A DNA stretch of 39,942 bases from a virus: positions 1 to 39,942 of the IMG/VR virus record IMGVR_UViG_3300027763_000110, one strand, 5' to 3'. Below are positions 8,652 to 15,506 of this stretch, piece after piece. The position numbers and the translations under genes were made by a program. The notes under the pieces were generated by a model that saw only the letters and a list, made by a program, of their open reading frames with translations, did not search any database and was not told where the DNA came from. Positions within the stretch are counted from its first letter, which is position 1. Each line of letters begins with the position of its first letter.

Positions 8652-8773
8652 TCAGGAAGTGCCTGAACTTTATCGTAGTACCACTTTCCAATTGGGTGGT
8701 GATCGTAGCAAAAGGAAAGGAAACAAGACACCATTGCGGCTGATATGGCCGTGAAAACCGTGAAGAAAAGCAT
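8468..8773 (-). CDS. Small membrane protein with CxxC motif
   Basis: This 101-residue protein has a hydrophobic N-terminus (about 3-23) and two further hydrophobic segments (about 47-64 and 70-88). A 'CIFCQN' motif sits at the start of the second segment. Similar small membrane proteins with Cys pairs occur in phage late operons, but I cannot assign a function. It starts just after the stop of the 39-residue gene upstream, and its 3' end overlaps the next ORF by 183 bases in another frame, which raises doubt about that neighbour's start rather than about this gene. Confidence 0.6.
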   Translation of the reverse strand: MLFFTVFTAISAAMVSCFLSFCYDHHPIGKWYYDKVQALPEWVSKPLALCIFCQNTWVFLLMFFLCDICPKENLIGWVLIGIGLNFGVLQMWQAILDKLSR

Positions 8774-8774
8774 C

Positions 8775-8894
8775 CTACTTTTTGGGTAGTTGTTTAGTCG
8801 GCTTTAAAGGGGTAGCCGTCTGTTTCGGCTTTTGGTTGATTGTTTTGGCCTGAGCCATTTGAATCTGTTTTTGTCTACACGCTGCACACGCCAT
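8775..8894 (-). CDS. Small CxxC protein, 39 residues
   Basis: This short frame starts 'MACAACRQKQIQMAQAKT' and ends in a Lys, Gln and Pro-rich tail. It fills the gap between the 133-residue gene and the membrane protein, with one base between its TAG and the next ATG. The CxxC pair at residues 3-6 could bind a metal. The tight spacing and same strand support a real gene. Function unknown. Confidence 0.5.
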   Translation of the reverse strand: MACAACRQKQIQMAQAKTINQKPKQTATPLKPTKQLPKK

Positions 8895-8917
8895 AGGTTT
8901 TTTAGTTTAAAGGTTGA

Positions 8918-9319
8918 TTAATAGCCCTGAGGGATTTCGTTGTAAAAGGCATTCACAAAGGCCACGGTTTCATCTGTCGATCCTCCGGCCACAGTAAATG
9001 AGATGCAATTGTATGTCTTGCCATCCAGAGCGACAAAGTACAATTCTTGCAGGGATGGATTAAAGAAGCTGATCTGATAAGGCCCACCGTAGGGCGAAAA
9101 GAACCCTTGCGGAATCAATGTATTATCCAAATCAATCTGAATGTGCGTACCACCGATGACCTCAGAGGTTTGGTAAGTGATATGATTCTGACCGTTACCG
9201 ATCCTGATCTTAACCGTTTCATCTGCATATCCAATCGGCAAATAAACTAAGAGCGTATCAAAGCAGGAGATCAAAGGATCGCAGATGGAATAACAGGTGG
9301 TACAACAGGAATTATTCAT
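8918..9319 (-). CDS. Hypothetical virion-associated protein, Cys-rich N-terminus
   Basis: The 133-residue protein begins with a cluster of Cys ('MNNSCCTTCYSICD') and continues as a beta-rich domain ('KIRIGNGQNHITYQTS', 'YQISFFNP'). The ATG overlaps the TerL stop (TAATG), which implies translational coupling. I do not recognise the family. Location between TerL and the tail genes suggests a head-tail connector or tail component, but nothing in the sequence proves it. Confidence 0.6.
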   Translation of the reverse strand: MNNSCCTTCYSICDPLISCFDTLLVYLPIGYADETVKIRIGNGQNHITYQTSEVIGGTHIQIDLDNTLIPQGFFSPYGGPYQISFFNPSLQELYFVALDGKTYNCISFTVAGGSTDETVAFVNAFYNEIPQGY

Positions 9320-10617
9320 TATTCAATTTCGTAATCGTTTGCAATTTCACTAAAATTTGTGAAAACAAAATACCTGAATTCATCTAGGCTATGCGAAAGA
9401 TTCGGATTCTTCAGTTTCCACGGGTCTAGACTTCCTTTCCGATCGACCTGGGCTTGCTTTAAGTCTTCAATAAGTAAGTCGTTTTCTTCGGCTATCCTGA
9501 CGTTACACCGTTGCAGGACCATATTGGTGATTACTCTTGATTGGATGTGTGACGGGTTCGCAGGTGCTACCTGAATCTGCATATCATTTAGCTGAAGATG
9601 CGATTTAATGGCCGTGTAAGCACTAATATTATCAGAGGTAAAGGCTGACTTGTTTTGACCAGATGCATCCCCGTTAATGATAAACTTTGCCTTTGGGAAT
9701 TCAGCCTTGATTGTTTCACAAAGGATTTTCAAATCCCCGATTCGATAGGTCTTGATCTTGTTGATGGTCGCATAATACTTCTGGCCTTTGATGTTCTTCA
9801 GGAACTGGTACACACCACAGGTGTTGGTCACGTTAAAGTCAAATGATAGGTATATCTCAAACTGAGGGTTAATGTTGATCTTGCCCTTGATAACGTGCTT
9901 CTCTGCCTCGAAAGAATAGGCAAAGGTCGAATCAATATCCTCTACTCCCCAATCGCCCAACGCCCAGACCTTATACCTTCTTTCGCCCTCCATCCCGTGA
10001 CCTTTGATCCTTAAGAGGCGTTCGTGCAAGGCTTCCCGGTCGATGGTGTAGTTATCCCAGAAGGTAGACTTATGGAAGATGCAGTCGGGTTTATCCTTGT
10101 TTTCATCCACTTCCCTCTTCAGCCAATGGTTTATCGATTCGGGATTCCAATCCATTATCAACGATATAGGAACCCCTGTTTCCCCTCGAAGGGTTGTGTC
10201 GATGTAATCCACATCTTCCCGGGTGAATTGGTTCGCCTCGTTTAACCAAGCAATGTTGGCACCTTCCACGCCCTTACCTTTTTCGGCCTTGTCCATCCCT
10301 AACCCCCTGAACCAGTTACCCGTGTGCTTGTTGATTATTTCAAAGTGATTTTTACGGATGATAAAATCATTTTTGAAGTTCTTATAAATCAGGTTAGTCA
10401 AGAGGGTAAAGGTCGAACCTTCGATATCGGAATAAACCTTTCTCGAATGAATCACATTGAACTGGTAAGGCTGAAAGGAGTGATAGATTAGCTTTCGGGC
10501 AATGTTGTGACTCTTGGCCGATTGCCTTGTGCCATAGTGGCCTTCCTTCGTGTAGAGAGTCTCTACGTAGGGCCAATACCATTTAAGCCAGTATTTCTTT
10601 TCGAAGTTGTAGTGCAT
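9319..10617 (-). CDS. terL: Terminase large subunit
   Basis: This 432-residue protein has the two-domain plan of DNA-packaging terminases of the PBSX/Terminase_6 type. The ATPase half carries a Walker A-like 'GTRQSAKS' (29-36) and a Walker B-like 'NIAWLNEANQ' (121-130). The second is unusual, with N in place of the first acidic residue. The C-terminal RNase H-like nuclease half has acidic residues at D260 ('SFDFN'), D317 ('INGDASG') and D412 ('SHSLDEFRY'), matching the metal-binding triad. It packages DNA into proheads through the portal and cuts concatemers. A putative small terminase lies just upstream. Confidence 0.95.
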   Translation of the reverse strand: MHYNFEKKYWLKWYWPYVETLYTKEGHYGTRQSAKSHNIARKLIYHSFQPYQFNVIHSRKVYSDIEGSTFTLLTNLIYKNFKNDFIIRKNHFEIINKHTGNWFRGLGMDKAEKGKGVEGANIAWLNEANQFTREDVDYIDTTLRGETGVPISLIMDWNPESINHWLKREVDENKDKPDCIFHKSTFWDNYTIDREALHERLLRIKGHGMEGERRYKVWALGDWGVEDIDSTFAYSFEAEKHVIKGKININPQFEIYLSFDFNVTNTCGVYQFLKNIKGQKYYATINKIKTYRIGDLKILCETIKAEFPKAKFIINGDASGQNKSAFTSDNISAYTAIKSHLQLNDMQIQVAPANPSHIQSRVITNMVLQRCNVRIAEENDLLIEDLKQAQVDRKGSLDPWKLKNPNLSHSLDEFRYFVFTNFSEIANDYEIE

Positions 10618-10653
10618 ACGCTAATTTGATTGGGGAATAAATTAGCAAATGAG

Positions 10654-10956
10654 TTATTCGTTCGGTGGTGTTGGGCCGGAAATGGTCACCGTTAAAGTCG
10701 ATGGTGTTTCGATCGGTTGTGCTGCCTTGCCGTAAGCCCGATCCAGAAGCAACTCAGCAGCCCTTACATCGCCTTTAATAGCCTTGTTGCGTATTGCCAT
10801 CAGGATGGCCTCGGCAGCCGTCTTGCCGTCCTTTTCGTCACCTAAAACATTGGCCAATAGTTCCCGAAGTTCAGGAATCTTTTTAGGTCGGCCCTTAGGG
10901 TTTCCCGTCTGGCCTTTTTTGAACTTTGAACTATCATTAGGAAATGGCATCTTCAA
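10654..10956 (-). CDS. Putative terminase small subunit / DNA-binding protein
   Basis: The 100-residue protein has an N-terminal 'FKKGQTGNPKGRPKK' motif (about 12-26), typical of the DUF5681-like basic segment found next to phage terminases. A helical region follows ('LRELLANVLGDEKDGKTAAEAI'), then 'GDVRAAELLLDRAYGK'. It overlaps the end of the methyltransferase gene by 20 bases and sits directly before terL, the usual place for terS. The start could also be the ATG two codons later. The terS role is inferred from location; only the DNA-binding-like motif is seen. Confidence 0.65.
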   Translation of the reverse strand: MKMPFPNDSSKFKKGQTGNPKGRPKKIPELRELLANVLGDEKDGKTAAEAILMAIRNKAIKGDVRAAELLLDRAYGKAAQPIETPSTLTVTISGPTPPNE

Positions 10957-12067
10957 CCTGTTTTATACCTGTTTTTAAATAAGCCTCTCCATTGCGTTTG
11001 ATGACCAGATTTGGGTCAAGTTTCAGCATCCTATCGACAATCACTTGACAATATTTCGGGTCAAGTTCCATACCGTAACACTTGCGGTTTAATTGGTGCG
11101 ATGCGACCATTGTTGAACCACTTCCTAGAAATAAATCTAAAACCTTTGCATTATCATTTGAAAAATGCTCAATAAATTGTGCAGGAAGTTCAATCTTTTT
11201 TTCTTGTTTATGAATAGTTTCGCCTTTATTTGAATGAATTTTACAACATTCAATTAAGGTCGTAAATCCATCATTTAAATTATTAAAAGTTGTTTTTTCT
11301 GAATTTCTAAATTCAACAACAAAATCAACTCTATTCATTGGTCTATTATTTGCAATTAAATGTGCCTGCCTAAAATCTATTGCGTACCATCTTATCATCA
11401 ATTCTCGATGCTTTGAACTTATATCAACATTCCTCTGTTCTGAATTGCAAATAAATTGATGACCATATGAAAATAAAAAAAGATTATTTGTAAAAGATAG
11501 GTCTTCTAAGTCGTATGGAGGGTCTGTAAATACAATATCCGCTTTCTGTCCATCCATCAATCGTGCAACTGCATCGCTATCTGTTGAATCCCCACAAAGC
11601 AATCGATGCTCACCAATCTCAAATAGATCACCAAGCACAATGTCAGTTTCAATTCCCCCATCAGGCACTTCAAAATCATCCTCTTCGGCTTCAGGTTCTT
11701 CCTCAAACCCCGGCACATCTAATCCCCACTTATCCAAATCAGCAGCCTCCCATTCATTTGCGAGAACATCCCATTCCCACTCACCAAAGCCGACATTATC
11801 CTTTATAATAAACTCCTTTTGCTGCTGCTCTGACCAATCAACAACTTCAATTGGCACTTCTTTCCATCCGGCTTCTTTCATTGCCTTGAGCCTCATGTTA
11901 CCCCCTAAAACAACAAAGTCCTGATTGACTACAATCGGACGAACATTTGCCATTTCGGGGAAATCTTTCAAGGACTGGACAAGCTTTGCAAACTTATCAT
12001 CTTTGATCAGCCTCGGATTATTTGGATTCGATTTTACATCTGAAATCTTTACAGATTGAATTGCCAT
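10937..12067 (-). CDS. ParB-like domain fused to DNA N6-adenine/N4-cytosine methyltransferase
   Basis: Residues 1-95 form a ParB/Srx-like domain ('LGGNMRLKAM' 54-63, 'IIKDN' 87-91). Residues 140-376 form a beta-class methyltransferase, with catalytic 'TDPPYD' (181-186) ahead of the SAM-binding 'DLFLGSGSTM' (311-320). Such fusions are common in phages and usually modify phage DNA against restriction. The target-recognition part between the two motifs is short, so the enzyme may be poorly specific or act with a partner. The gene lies upstream of the terminase pair and overlaps the next gene. The methylated base cannot be decided from sequence, though DPPY is usual for m6A. Confidence 0.88.
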   Translation of the reverse strand: MAIQSVKISDVKSNPNNPRLIKDDKFAKLVQSLKDFPEMANVRPIVVNQDFVVLGGNMRLKAMKEAGWKEVPIEVVDWSEQQQKEFIIKDNVGFGEWEWDVLANEWEAADLDKWGLDVPGFEEEPEAEEDDFEVPDGGIETDIVLGDLFEIGEHRLLCGDSTDSDAVARLMDGQKADIVFTDPPYDLEDLSFTNNLFLFSYGHQFICNSEQRNVDISSKHRELMIRWYAIDFRQAHLIANNRPMNRVDFVVEFRNSEKTTFNNLNDGFTTLIECCKIHSNKGETIHKQEKKIELPAQFIEHFSNDNAKVLDLFLGSGSTMVASHQLNRKCYGMELDPKYCQVIVDRMLKLDPNLVIKRNGEAYLKTGIKQVEDAIS

Positions 12068-12112
12068 AATTATAATTAAGTAGTGCCGTTTCCACGGTAA
12101 ATGTTGAATTGA

Positions 12113-12271
12113 CTATTTCTTTTTGGTCGGCTTCTTGGCCGTCTTAGCGGCCTGTTTGAAGTCAGACGCAGATGGTGCAGCTTTAGAGCCTACACGGTTC
12201 ATCTTCTCGCCTGAACCTGCTTCAATGCGTTTCTTTTTTGCATTGATGTTAGCGTACAATCCTGGTTTCAT
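12113..12271 (-). CDS. Small basic phage protein, 52 residues
   Basis: The frame begins 'MKPGLYANINAKKKRIEAGS', continues 'GEKMNRVGSKAAPSASDF', and ends in a Lys-rich tail. This pattern recurs in many phage and environmental genomes as a conserved small basic protein of unknown function. It starts 2 bases after the stop of its upstream neighbour. High Lys content suggests nucleic-acid binding (inference). Confidence 0.7.
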   Translation of the reverse strand: MKPGLYANINAKKKRIEAGSGEKMNRVGSKAAPSASDFKQAAKTAKKPTKKK

Positions 12272-12273
12272 TT

Positions 12274-12504
12274 TTAAGTTCGTTTAAATTTTATTGCTTT
12301 TGATTTAACTGACTTCTTACCCTCACATCCCCAAGCTTGACGGCTGAGATCGTTGGGGCAGGGTGGATTCTTGCACTTTTTTATTCCGGCTGATCTGGCA
12401 CAATAGGAGTCACCTTTAGCCGTGCCGGGTGCGATGGAGTAACCCTTCGCCCCGAACTTGACTGTCTTGTCTCCTATTGTCTTCTTAAACTTCTTTTCAG
12501 CCAT
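12274..12504 (-). CDS. Small Cys-containing basic protein (DUF6321-like)
   Basis: This 76-residue protein contains 'KGDSYCARSAGI' (about 30-41) and 'CKNPPCPNDLSRQAWGC' (about 44-60). The four Cys could form a metal site. The 'SYCARS...PNDLSR..W.C' pattern matches a small phage family that I recall as DUF6321. It lies in a cluster of small basic genes upstream of the methyltransferase. Function unknown. Confidence 0.7.
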   Translation of the reverse strand: MAEKKFKKTIGDKTVKFGAKGYSIAPGTAKGDSYCARSAGIKKCKNPPCPNDLSRQAWGCEGKKSVKSKAIKFKRT

Positions 12505-12505
12505 C

Positions 12506-12652
12506 TTACATTTTCTTGCCCTTTGGCTTCTTAGACTTACCTGCCGTGCTTAGTGCGATTGCGACCGCTTGCTTCTGTGGCTTGCCTGACTTCATCTCAG
12601 ATTTAATGTTTGATGATATAGTCTTTGCGGAGGTTCCTTTTTTTAGTGGCAT
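12506..12652 (-). CDS. Small basic protein with [10 protein letters not shown] motif, 48 residues
   Basis: The preferred start is the ATG at 12652, giving '[20 protein letters not shown]' then '[13 protein letters not shown]'. A 13-codon upstream extension is possible but lies over the promoter. The core matches a small family common in phage and bacterial genomes (DUF6496-like). A TATATTTG promoter element lies 19 bases before the ATG. It is followed by the DUF6321-like gene with one base between. Function unknown; perhaps DNA binding. Confidence 0.72.
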   Translation of the reverse strand: MPLKKGTSAKTISSNIKSEMKSGKPQKQAVAIALSTAGKSKKPKGKKM

Positions 12653-12670
12653 TTTCTTTTTTGATTTCGG

Positions 12671-12678
12671 CAAATATA
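12671..12678 (-). promoter_or_regulatory. Bacteroidetes -7 element TATATTTG
   Basis: TATATTTG directly follows the terminator T-run on the minus strand and precedes the 48-residue gene by 18 bases. It fits TAnnTTTG exactly. A -33 TTTG at normal spacing is not evident because the terminator stem occupies that place. It would restart transcription toward the methyltransferase and terminase. Confidence 0.5.
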
Positions 12679-12701
12679 AAAAAACCCTCAATTATGAGGG
12701 T
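12678..12701 (-). terminator. Factor-independent terminator containing a stop codon
   Basis: ACCCTCA and TGAGGGT form a 7-bp stem with a 4-nt loop, followed by a T-run on the minus strand. The plus strand is also T-rich after the stem. The stop codon of the 56-residue gene lies within the hairpin (12688-12690). Confidence 0.8.
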
Positions 12702-12858
12702 CTTCTTTTTTTAAGTCGATGAGCAGCTTTTTAAATGCTGCCTTCAGATGTATAGCAAACTTGAGAGGCACACGGAAGGCGATGGTGGTGGTTGTCTCGC
12801 TTGGCTTTCGTCCGGCTCCTGGTTTGCGATTTCCGGTGGTTGGAATTCCTTTAGGCAT
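12688..12858 (-). CDS. Small putative DNA-binding protein, 56 residues
   Basis: The protein begins '[20 protein letters not shown]' and continues '[21 protein letters not shown]'. The [16 protein letters not shown] pattern is seen in small phage proteins resembling ribbon-helix-helix or AT-hook regulators. The ATG overlaps the end of the 94-residue gene by eight bases, and the stop falls inside the terminator hairpin. A regulatory role is inferred. Confidence 0.65.
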   Translation of the reverse strand: MPKGIPTTGNRKPGAGRKPSETTTTIAFRVPLKFAIHLKAAFKKLLIDLKKEDPHN

Positions 12859-13135
12859 TGAATTTGTTTAAAAAGTATTCAACTGCGATTTCTTCCTCAT
12901 CATCGTTAATTGCTACTAATAGCCTAAAGCCATCGCAGTCGAAAATTGGGTAGTAGTTACCTAGCCAATCTAAGGCATCTCCAACGGTTTCAAATTTTCC
13001 TTTAAGAAAAGGATCATCACTTACGGTTTCACCGTTTTTGTCGATTTTCCAGATGTAGGCATTTGAAATAAATGCTTCGCCTTGGTTAAGGATAATATTT
13101 CTGTCGATGATTGATTCGAATTTTTTGTTTTTCAT
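12851..13135 (-). CDS. Hypothetical protein, 94 residues
   Basis: The frame is acidic near its C-terminus ('AINDDEEEIAVEYFLNKF') and contains 'DDPFLKGKFETVGDALDWL'. I do not recognise a family. The leader carries a run of AAAC repeats (four copies before AAAATG), an A-rich leader style found at other genes here. It is the second gene of the small-protein set behind the strong promoter at 13395-13425. Confidence 0.6.
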   Translation of the reverse strand: MKNKKFESIIDRNIILNQGEAFISNAYIWKIDKNGETVSDDPFLKGKFETVGDALDWLGNYYPIFDCDGFRLLVAINDDEEEIAVEYFLNKFNA

Positions 13136-13163
13136 TTTGTTTGTTTGTTTGTTTTAAAGTTAA

Positions 13164-13177
13164 GGGGCCGAAGCCCC
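13164..13177 (-). other. GC-rich UUCG hairpin between small genes
   Basis: On the minus strand GGGGC-TTCG-GCCCC makes a very stable 5-bp hairpin with a UUCG tetraloop, in the 49-base gap between two small genes. The following sequence is only weakly T-rich, so it may act as an mRNA stabiliser, processing site or weak terminator. Confidence 0.55.
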
Positions 13178-13184
13178 GGTTTGA

Positions 13185-13367
13185 TTATTTTAATTTATTT
13201 TTTTTGTCTAAAAACTTAGCCCACAATTTTAGAAGCCTTGGATTTGATTCTCCGAACTTCTTATCTAATTCTCTTAAAGCATCCATTCCAGATTCTAAAT
13301 CTTCAACGTCTGTACAATTGCTTACTTTTAAGTAAGGATTTGATTTGATGGTCTGTGCAAGTGTCAT
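13185..13367 (-). CDS. Hypothetical protein, 60 residues, first gene of late block
   Basis: The ATG at 13367 ('MTLAQTIKSNPYLK') is preferred over the one ten codons upstream, because the promoter -7 box at 13395-13402 would leave almost no leader for the longer form. The protein is helical and charged ('LRELDKKFG', 'LLKLWAKFLDKK'). No family is recognised. It is the first gene after the best promoter of the window and may be an early or late regulator. Confidence 0.6.
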   Translation of the reverse strand: MTLAQTIKSNPYLKVSNCTDVEDLESGMDALRELDKKFGESNPRLLKLWAKFLDKKNKLK

Positions 13368-13394
13368 TTTGTTTTTGTTTCTGTTTGTTGAATG

Positions 13395-13425
13395 CAAAAG
13401 TACACCTTTATTTTATTCCTGCAAA
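13395..13425 (-). promoter_or_regulatory. Consensus Bacteroidetes promoter for the minus late block
   Basis: TTTG (13422-13425) and TACTTTTG (13395-13402) are separated by exactly 19 bases, matching TTTG-N19-TAnnTTTG. The first downstream gene starts about 28 bases beyond the -7 box after an A/C-rich leader. This is the likely start of the long minus-strand block. Confidence 0.75.
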
Positions 13426-13482
13426 CTTTTTAATAAAAAAAGATGAAAATATTTTTTACGCCCTACTTTTAGAATGTTTCAA

Positions 13483-13490
13483 TACTTTTG
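13483..13490 (+). promoter_or_regulatory. Plus-strand -7 element TACTTTTG for the lysis genes
   Basis: TACTTTTG lies 20 bases before the ATG at 13510 and is divergent from the strong minus promoter. The -33 region has no clear TTTG. It could need an activator or be weak. Confidence 0.45.
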
Positions 13491-13509
13491 AGCTTTGAAG
13501 TTTCAAAAC

Positions 13510-13797
13510 ATGTTTAAGAACTTTTTGCTACCAGTTATTGAATATTTATTAGATTGGAGTTGCCCGAATAAAAAGGCTCTGCTTATCGATGCTCCTTTGA
13601 TCGCAATAGACTTTACAACGGCTTACGTCTTGCTATTTATACCTCCTGAATTCCTGACCGAAGGCCAACAACTGGCGGCTATTTTCGCAGGGATTGGAGG
13701 AGGGGCATTCTCCTTTGTTCGAATGTTTTTTTTCCTGAAAGAAAAACTATCCCCAAATCCAAATAAAGGTATGGGTGGTTCTGAAGGCTTCTTTTAA
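13510..13797 (+). CDS. Holin-like small membrane protein
   Basis: From the ATG at 13510 the protein has 95 residues. A hydrophobic segment covers about 28-46 ('LIAIDFTTAYVLLFI') and a second about 57-78 ('AAIFAGIGGGAFSFVRMFFF'), followed by a charged tail 'LKEKLSPNPNK'. Two membrane spans and a polar tail fit a class II holin. It is the first gene of a plus-strand set with a spanin-like lipoprotein and a cell-wall enzyme. A second holin-like gene lies at 15507, so which one triggers lysis is open. Confidence 0.55.
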   Translation: MFKNFLLPVIEYLLDWSCPNKKALLIDAPLIAIDFTTAYVLLFIPPEFLTEGQQLAAIFAGIGGGAFSFVRMFFFLKEKLSPNPNKGMGGSEGFF

Positions 13798-13817
13798 TTT
13801 TAAATTTACTTTTCACT

Positions 13818-14129
13818 ATGAAAAAAATATTCTTTCCATTTCTTTTCCTCGCCTTCTCTTGCTCTGGTCCATCCATCAAATCAACGGAAGTATGCGATAC
13901 ACTTCTCTTGCGGATCATCTCCAACCGACTGGCAAACGATTCGATTCGTGATGAAATCCAGATTAGCAGCTTGCACCAACAGATCGACACTCTCAAGGCT
14001 ATCACATACATCTTGAATAAGACGATCAGCAATCACGACTCTCTTATAAATGATAGGCAGTTCAAGAGAGACAGAGCGACCAGAAGAGGTTTATTTGCAG
14101 GTGAATTAATTAAGGCATTTATAAAGTAA
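13818..14129 (+). CDS. Spanin-like lipoprotein with coiled coil
   Basis: The N-terminus 'MKKIFFPFLFLAFSCSGPS' is a lipoprotein signal with the lipobox Cys at residue 15. Residues about 40-75 are predicted coiled coil ('DEIQISSLHQQIDTLKAITY'), followed by a basic C-terminus. An outer-membrane lipoprotein with a helical periplasmic arm beside a holin and a wall enzyme is the plan of a spanin (Rz1- or u-spanin-like). The stop overlaps the next ATG (TAATG). The role is inferred from context. Confidence 0.6.
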   Translation: MKKIFFPFLFLAFSCSGPSIKSTEVCDTLLLRIISNRLANDSIRDEIQISSLHQQIDTLKAITYILNKTISNHDSLINDRQFKRDRATRRGLFAGELIKAFIK

Positions 14130-14695
14130 TGAAACCAACCTTCGACACTATTCGGGCCTCTTACGATACGATGAATTATACGTGGCATCCAAAGTTCAAT
14201 CTGTTTGGGATTCGTAATAGTGAATACGATACAAATACATTCAACGACCTTGTTGGGTATTGTTTGCTTTTGCCCGATGGTCAATGGGATTTCAAGTGCT
14301 ATGAAGCAACCACCGATCCTGGTCACGCAGTAAGGGGCAATGAAGTGCCAAAAGGAACTGCAATAATGAAATCTGGATTCTACCCTCGTTTATATTCCAA
14401 AGGCTTTCATAAAGGCCGCAAAGACCATCCTGCTTTAATTCAGGTTGGCAAGGCGTTCTTTTACCGCAAGAAAGGCGATAAGCTTTTTGATTCATCTACT
14501 TTGGTCAATGCCATAATCGGGGCAAACCTGCATGGAACCAAAGAGGATTTGATCCCAAAGGACGTTGATAATTTCTCAAAAGGCTGTCAGGTGGTTCGTC
14601 GGTGGACATCAAAAGATGCTATCTTGGATGCTTTTGATAGGTCTGGGGTAGACGTTTGCAATTATGCTCTGTTTCAAGAAAAAGAAGTAGGGTAA
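14129..14695 (+). CDS. L,D-transpeptidase (YkuD)-like cell-wall enzyme, probable lysis protein
   Basis: This 188-residue protein has the pattern of a YkuD-type Cys enzyme: 'GANLHGT' (131-137) followed after 13 residues by 'SKGCQV' (150-155), with H135 and C153 as candidate catalytic residues. Upstream are conserved-looking 'YEATTDPG' (58-65) and 'GTAIMKSGFYPRLY' (76-89). No signal peptide is seen, so export would need the holin. It is coupled to the lipoprotein gene by a TAATG overlap. It could cut or edit peptidoglycan cross-links during lysis. The YkuD assignment comes from spacing of the HG and SxGC motifs, not from a search. Confidence 0.6.
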   Translation: MKPTFDTIRASYDTMNYTWHPKFNLFGIRNSEYDTNTFNDLVGYCLLLPDGQWDFKCYEATTDPGHAVRGNEVPKGTAIMKSGFYPRLYSKGFHKGRKDHPALIQVGKAFFYRKKGDKLFDSSTLVNAIIGANLHGTKEDLIPKDVDNFSKGCQVVRRWTSKDAILDAFDRSGVDVCNYALFQEKEVG

Positions 14696-14697
14696 TA

Positions 14698-14729
14698 TTT
14701 GGTAAATATCCATTTTTAACATACATTTG
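14698..14729 (+). promoter_or_regulatory. Consensus promoter immediately before the GIY-YIG gene
   Basis: TTTG (14698-14701), a 20-base spacer and TACATTTG (14722-14729) match the Bacteroidetes consensus. The ATG at 14733 follows after only three bases, so the message would be leaderless. The same stretch holds an ATATCCA/TGGATAT inverted repeat. Confidence 0.6.
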
Positions 14730-14732
14730 GAT

Positions 14733-15503
14733 ATGCAATACTACGTTTACGAACACATCCGATTAGATAATGCGATGCCATTCTATGTTGGCAAAGGCAC
14801 TGTAAAAAACAGAAGGGCCAATGTTTCTTCTTCTAAGCCAGAAGCATGGAAGGAGATTGCAAGCATCTCTGGGTTTAGGCCAAGGATTATTAAATATTTC
14901 GAATCAAACGATGAAGCCCTTGCCTTTGAAGCAGAAATACAGCCAATTTATGCTTCAATTGGAATCCAATTGGTAAATCAATTAAAATGTGGCGGGAACT
15001 CTGGACCGCTAGGGCAAAAACACTCAAAAGAAAGTATTCAAAAAATTTCGGAAGCATCTAAAAAAGCATGGTCTAATCCAGAATTTCATGAAAAGGTTTC
15101 TGAAAAGTCAAAGGGTCTTAAAAATCCTTTTGCAGACCATCGGGTTCATAGTTTTTGGCACAAAGACCATGGATTTATAAATGAAACTAATTATGGATTG
15201 AGGTCAAAATACAAGACAAGTGAATCCCATTTAAGCGATGTTATTAATGGGAAAAGGTTTGAGACGCATGGATGGAGATTGGCAAAAAATGCAAACAAAC
15301 TAAAACCAAGTATTGATAGTAGAGTTTTAAAATGGATTCACCCTATTCACGGTGAACGAAATTGCATAAAGGTTGATTTAATGAAAGAATTTCCAGAATT
15401 AGATCAAGGTACTTTATGCCACATGATAGCAGGACGTATAAAAAGTACAAAGGGATGGAAGTTATTCCCTTCCATAAAGGAAATTCAGGTAATCAATCCA
15501 TAG
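14733..15503 (+). CDS. GIY-YIG homing endonuclease
   Basis: The N-terminus reads 'MQYYVYEHIR' then 'PFYVGKGT' (16-23) and 'NRRAN', a GIY-YIG nuclease core. A NUMOD3-like segment follows at about 94-113 ('GQKHSKESIQKISEASKKAW'). The C-terminus carries two IENR-like repeats ('HLSDVINGKRFETHGWRLA' near 166-184 and 'TLCHMIAGRIKSTKGWKLF' near 227-245). These are typical DNA-binding parts of free-standing homing endonucleases. The gene sits between the wall enzyme and the second holin-like gene, probably as an intruder, with its own leaderless-type promoter. An alternative TTG start lies two codons upstream. Confidence 0.85.
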   Translation: MQYYVYEHIRLDNAMPFYVGKGTVKNRRANVSSSKPEAWKEIASISGFRPRIIKYFESNDEALAFEAEIQPIYASIGIQLVNQLKCGGNSGPLGQKHSKESIQKISEASKKAWSNPEFHEKVSEKSKGLKNPFADHRVHSFWHKDHGFINETNYGLRSKYKTSESHLSDVINGKRFETHGWRLAKNANKLKPSIDSRVLKWIHPIHGERNCIKVDLMKEFPELDQGTLCHMIAGRIKSTKGWKLFPSIKEIQVINP

Positions 15504-15506
15504 CCT

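Noticed and set aside
13136-13160. GTTT repeat run considered as a repeat element
   Set aside because: It is a short A/C-rich leader (AAAC copies) before an ATG, like other A-rich leaders here, not a CRISPR or a mobile element end.
13398-13494. tRNA or other stable RNA in the divergent region
   Set aside because: The 97 bases are AT-rich promoter sequence without a cloverleaf or long stem.
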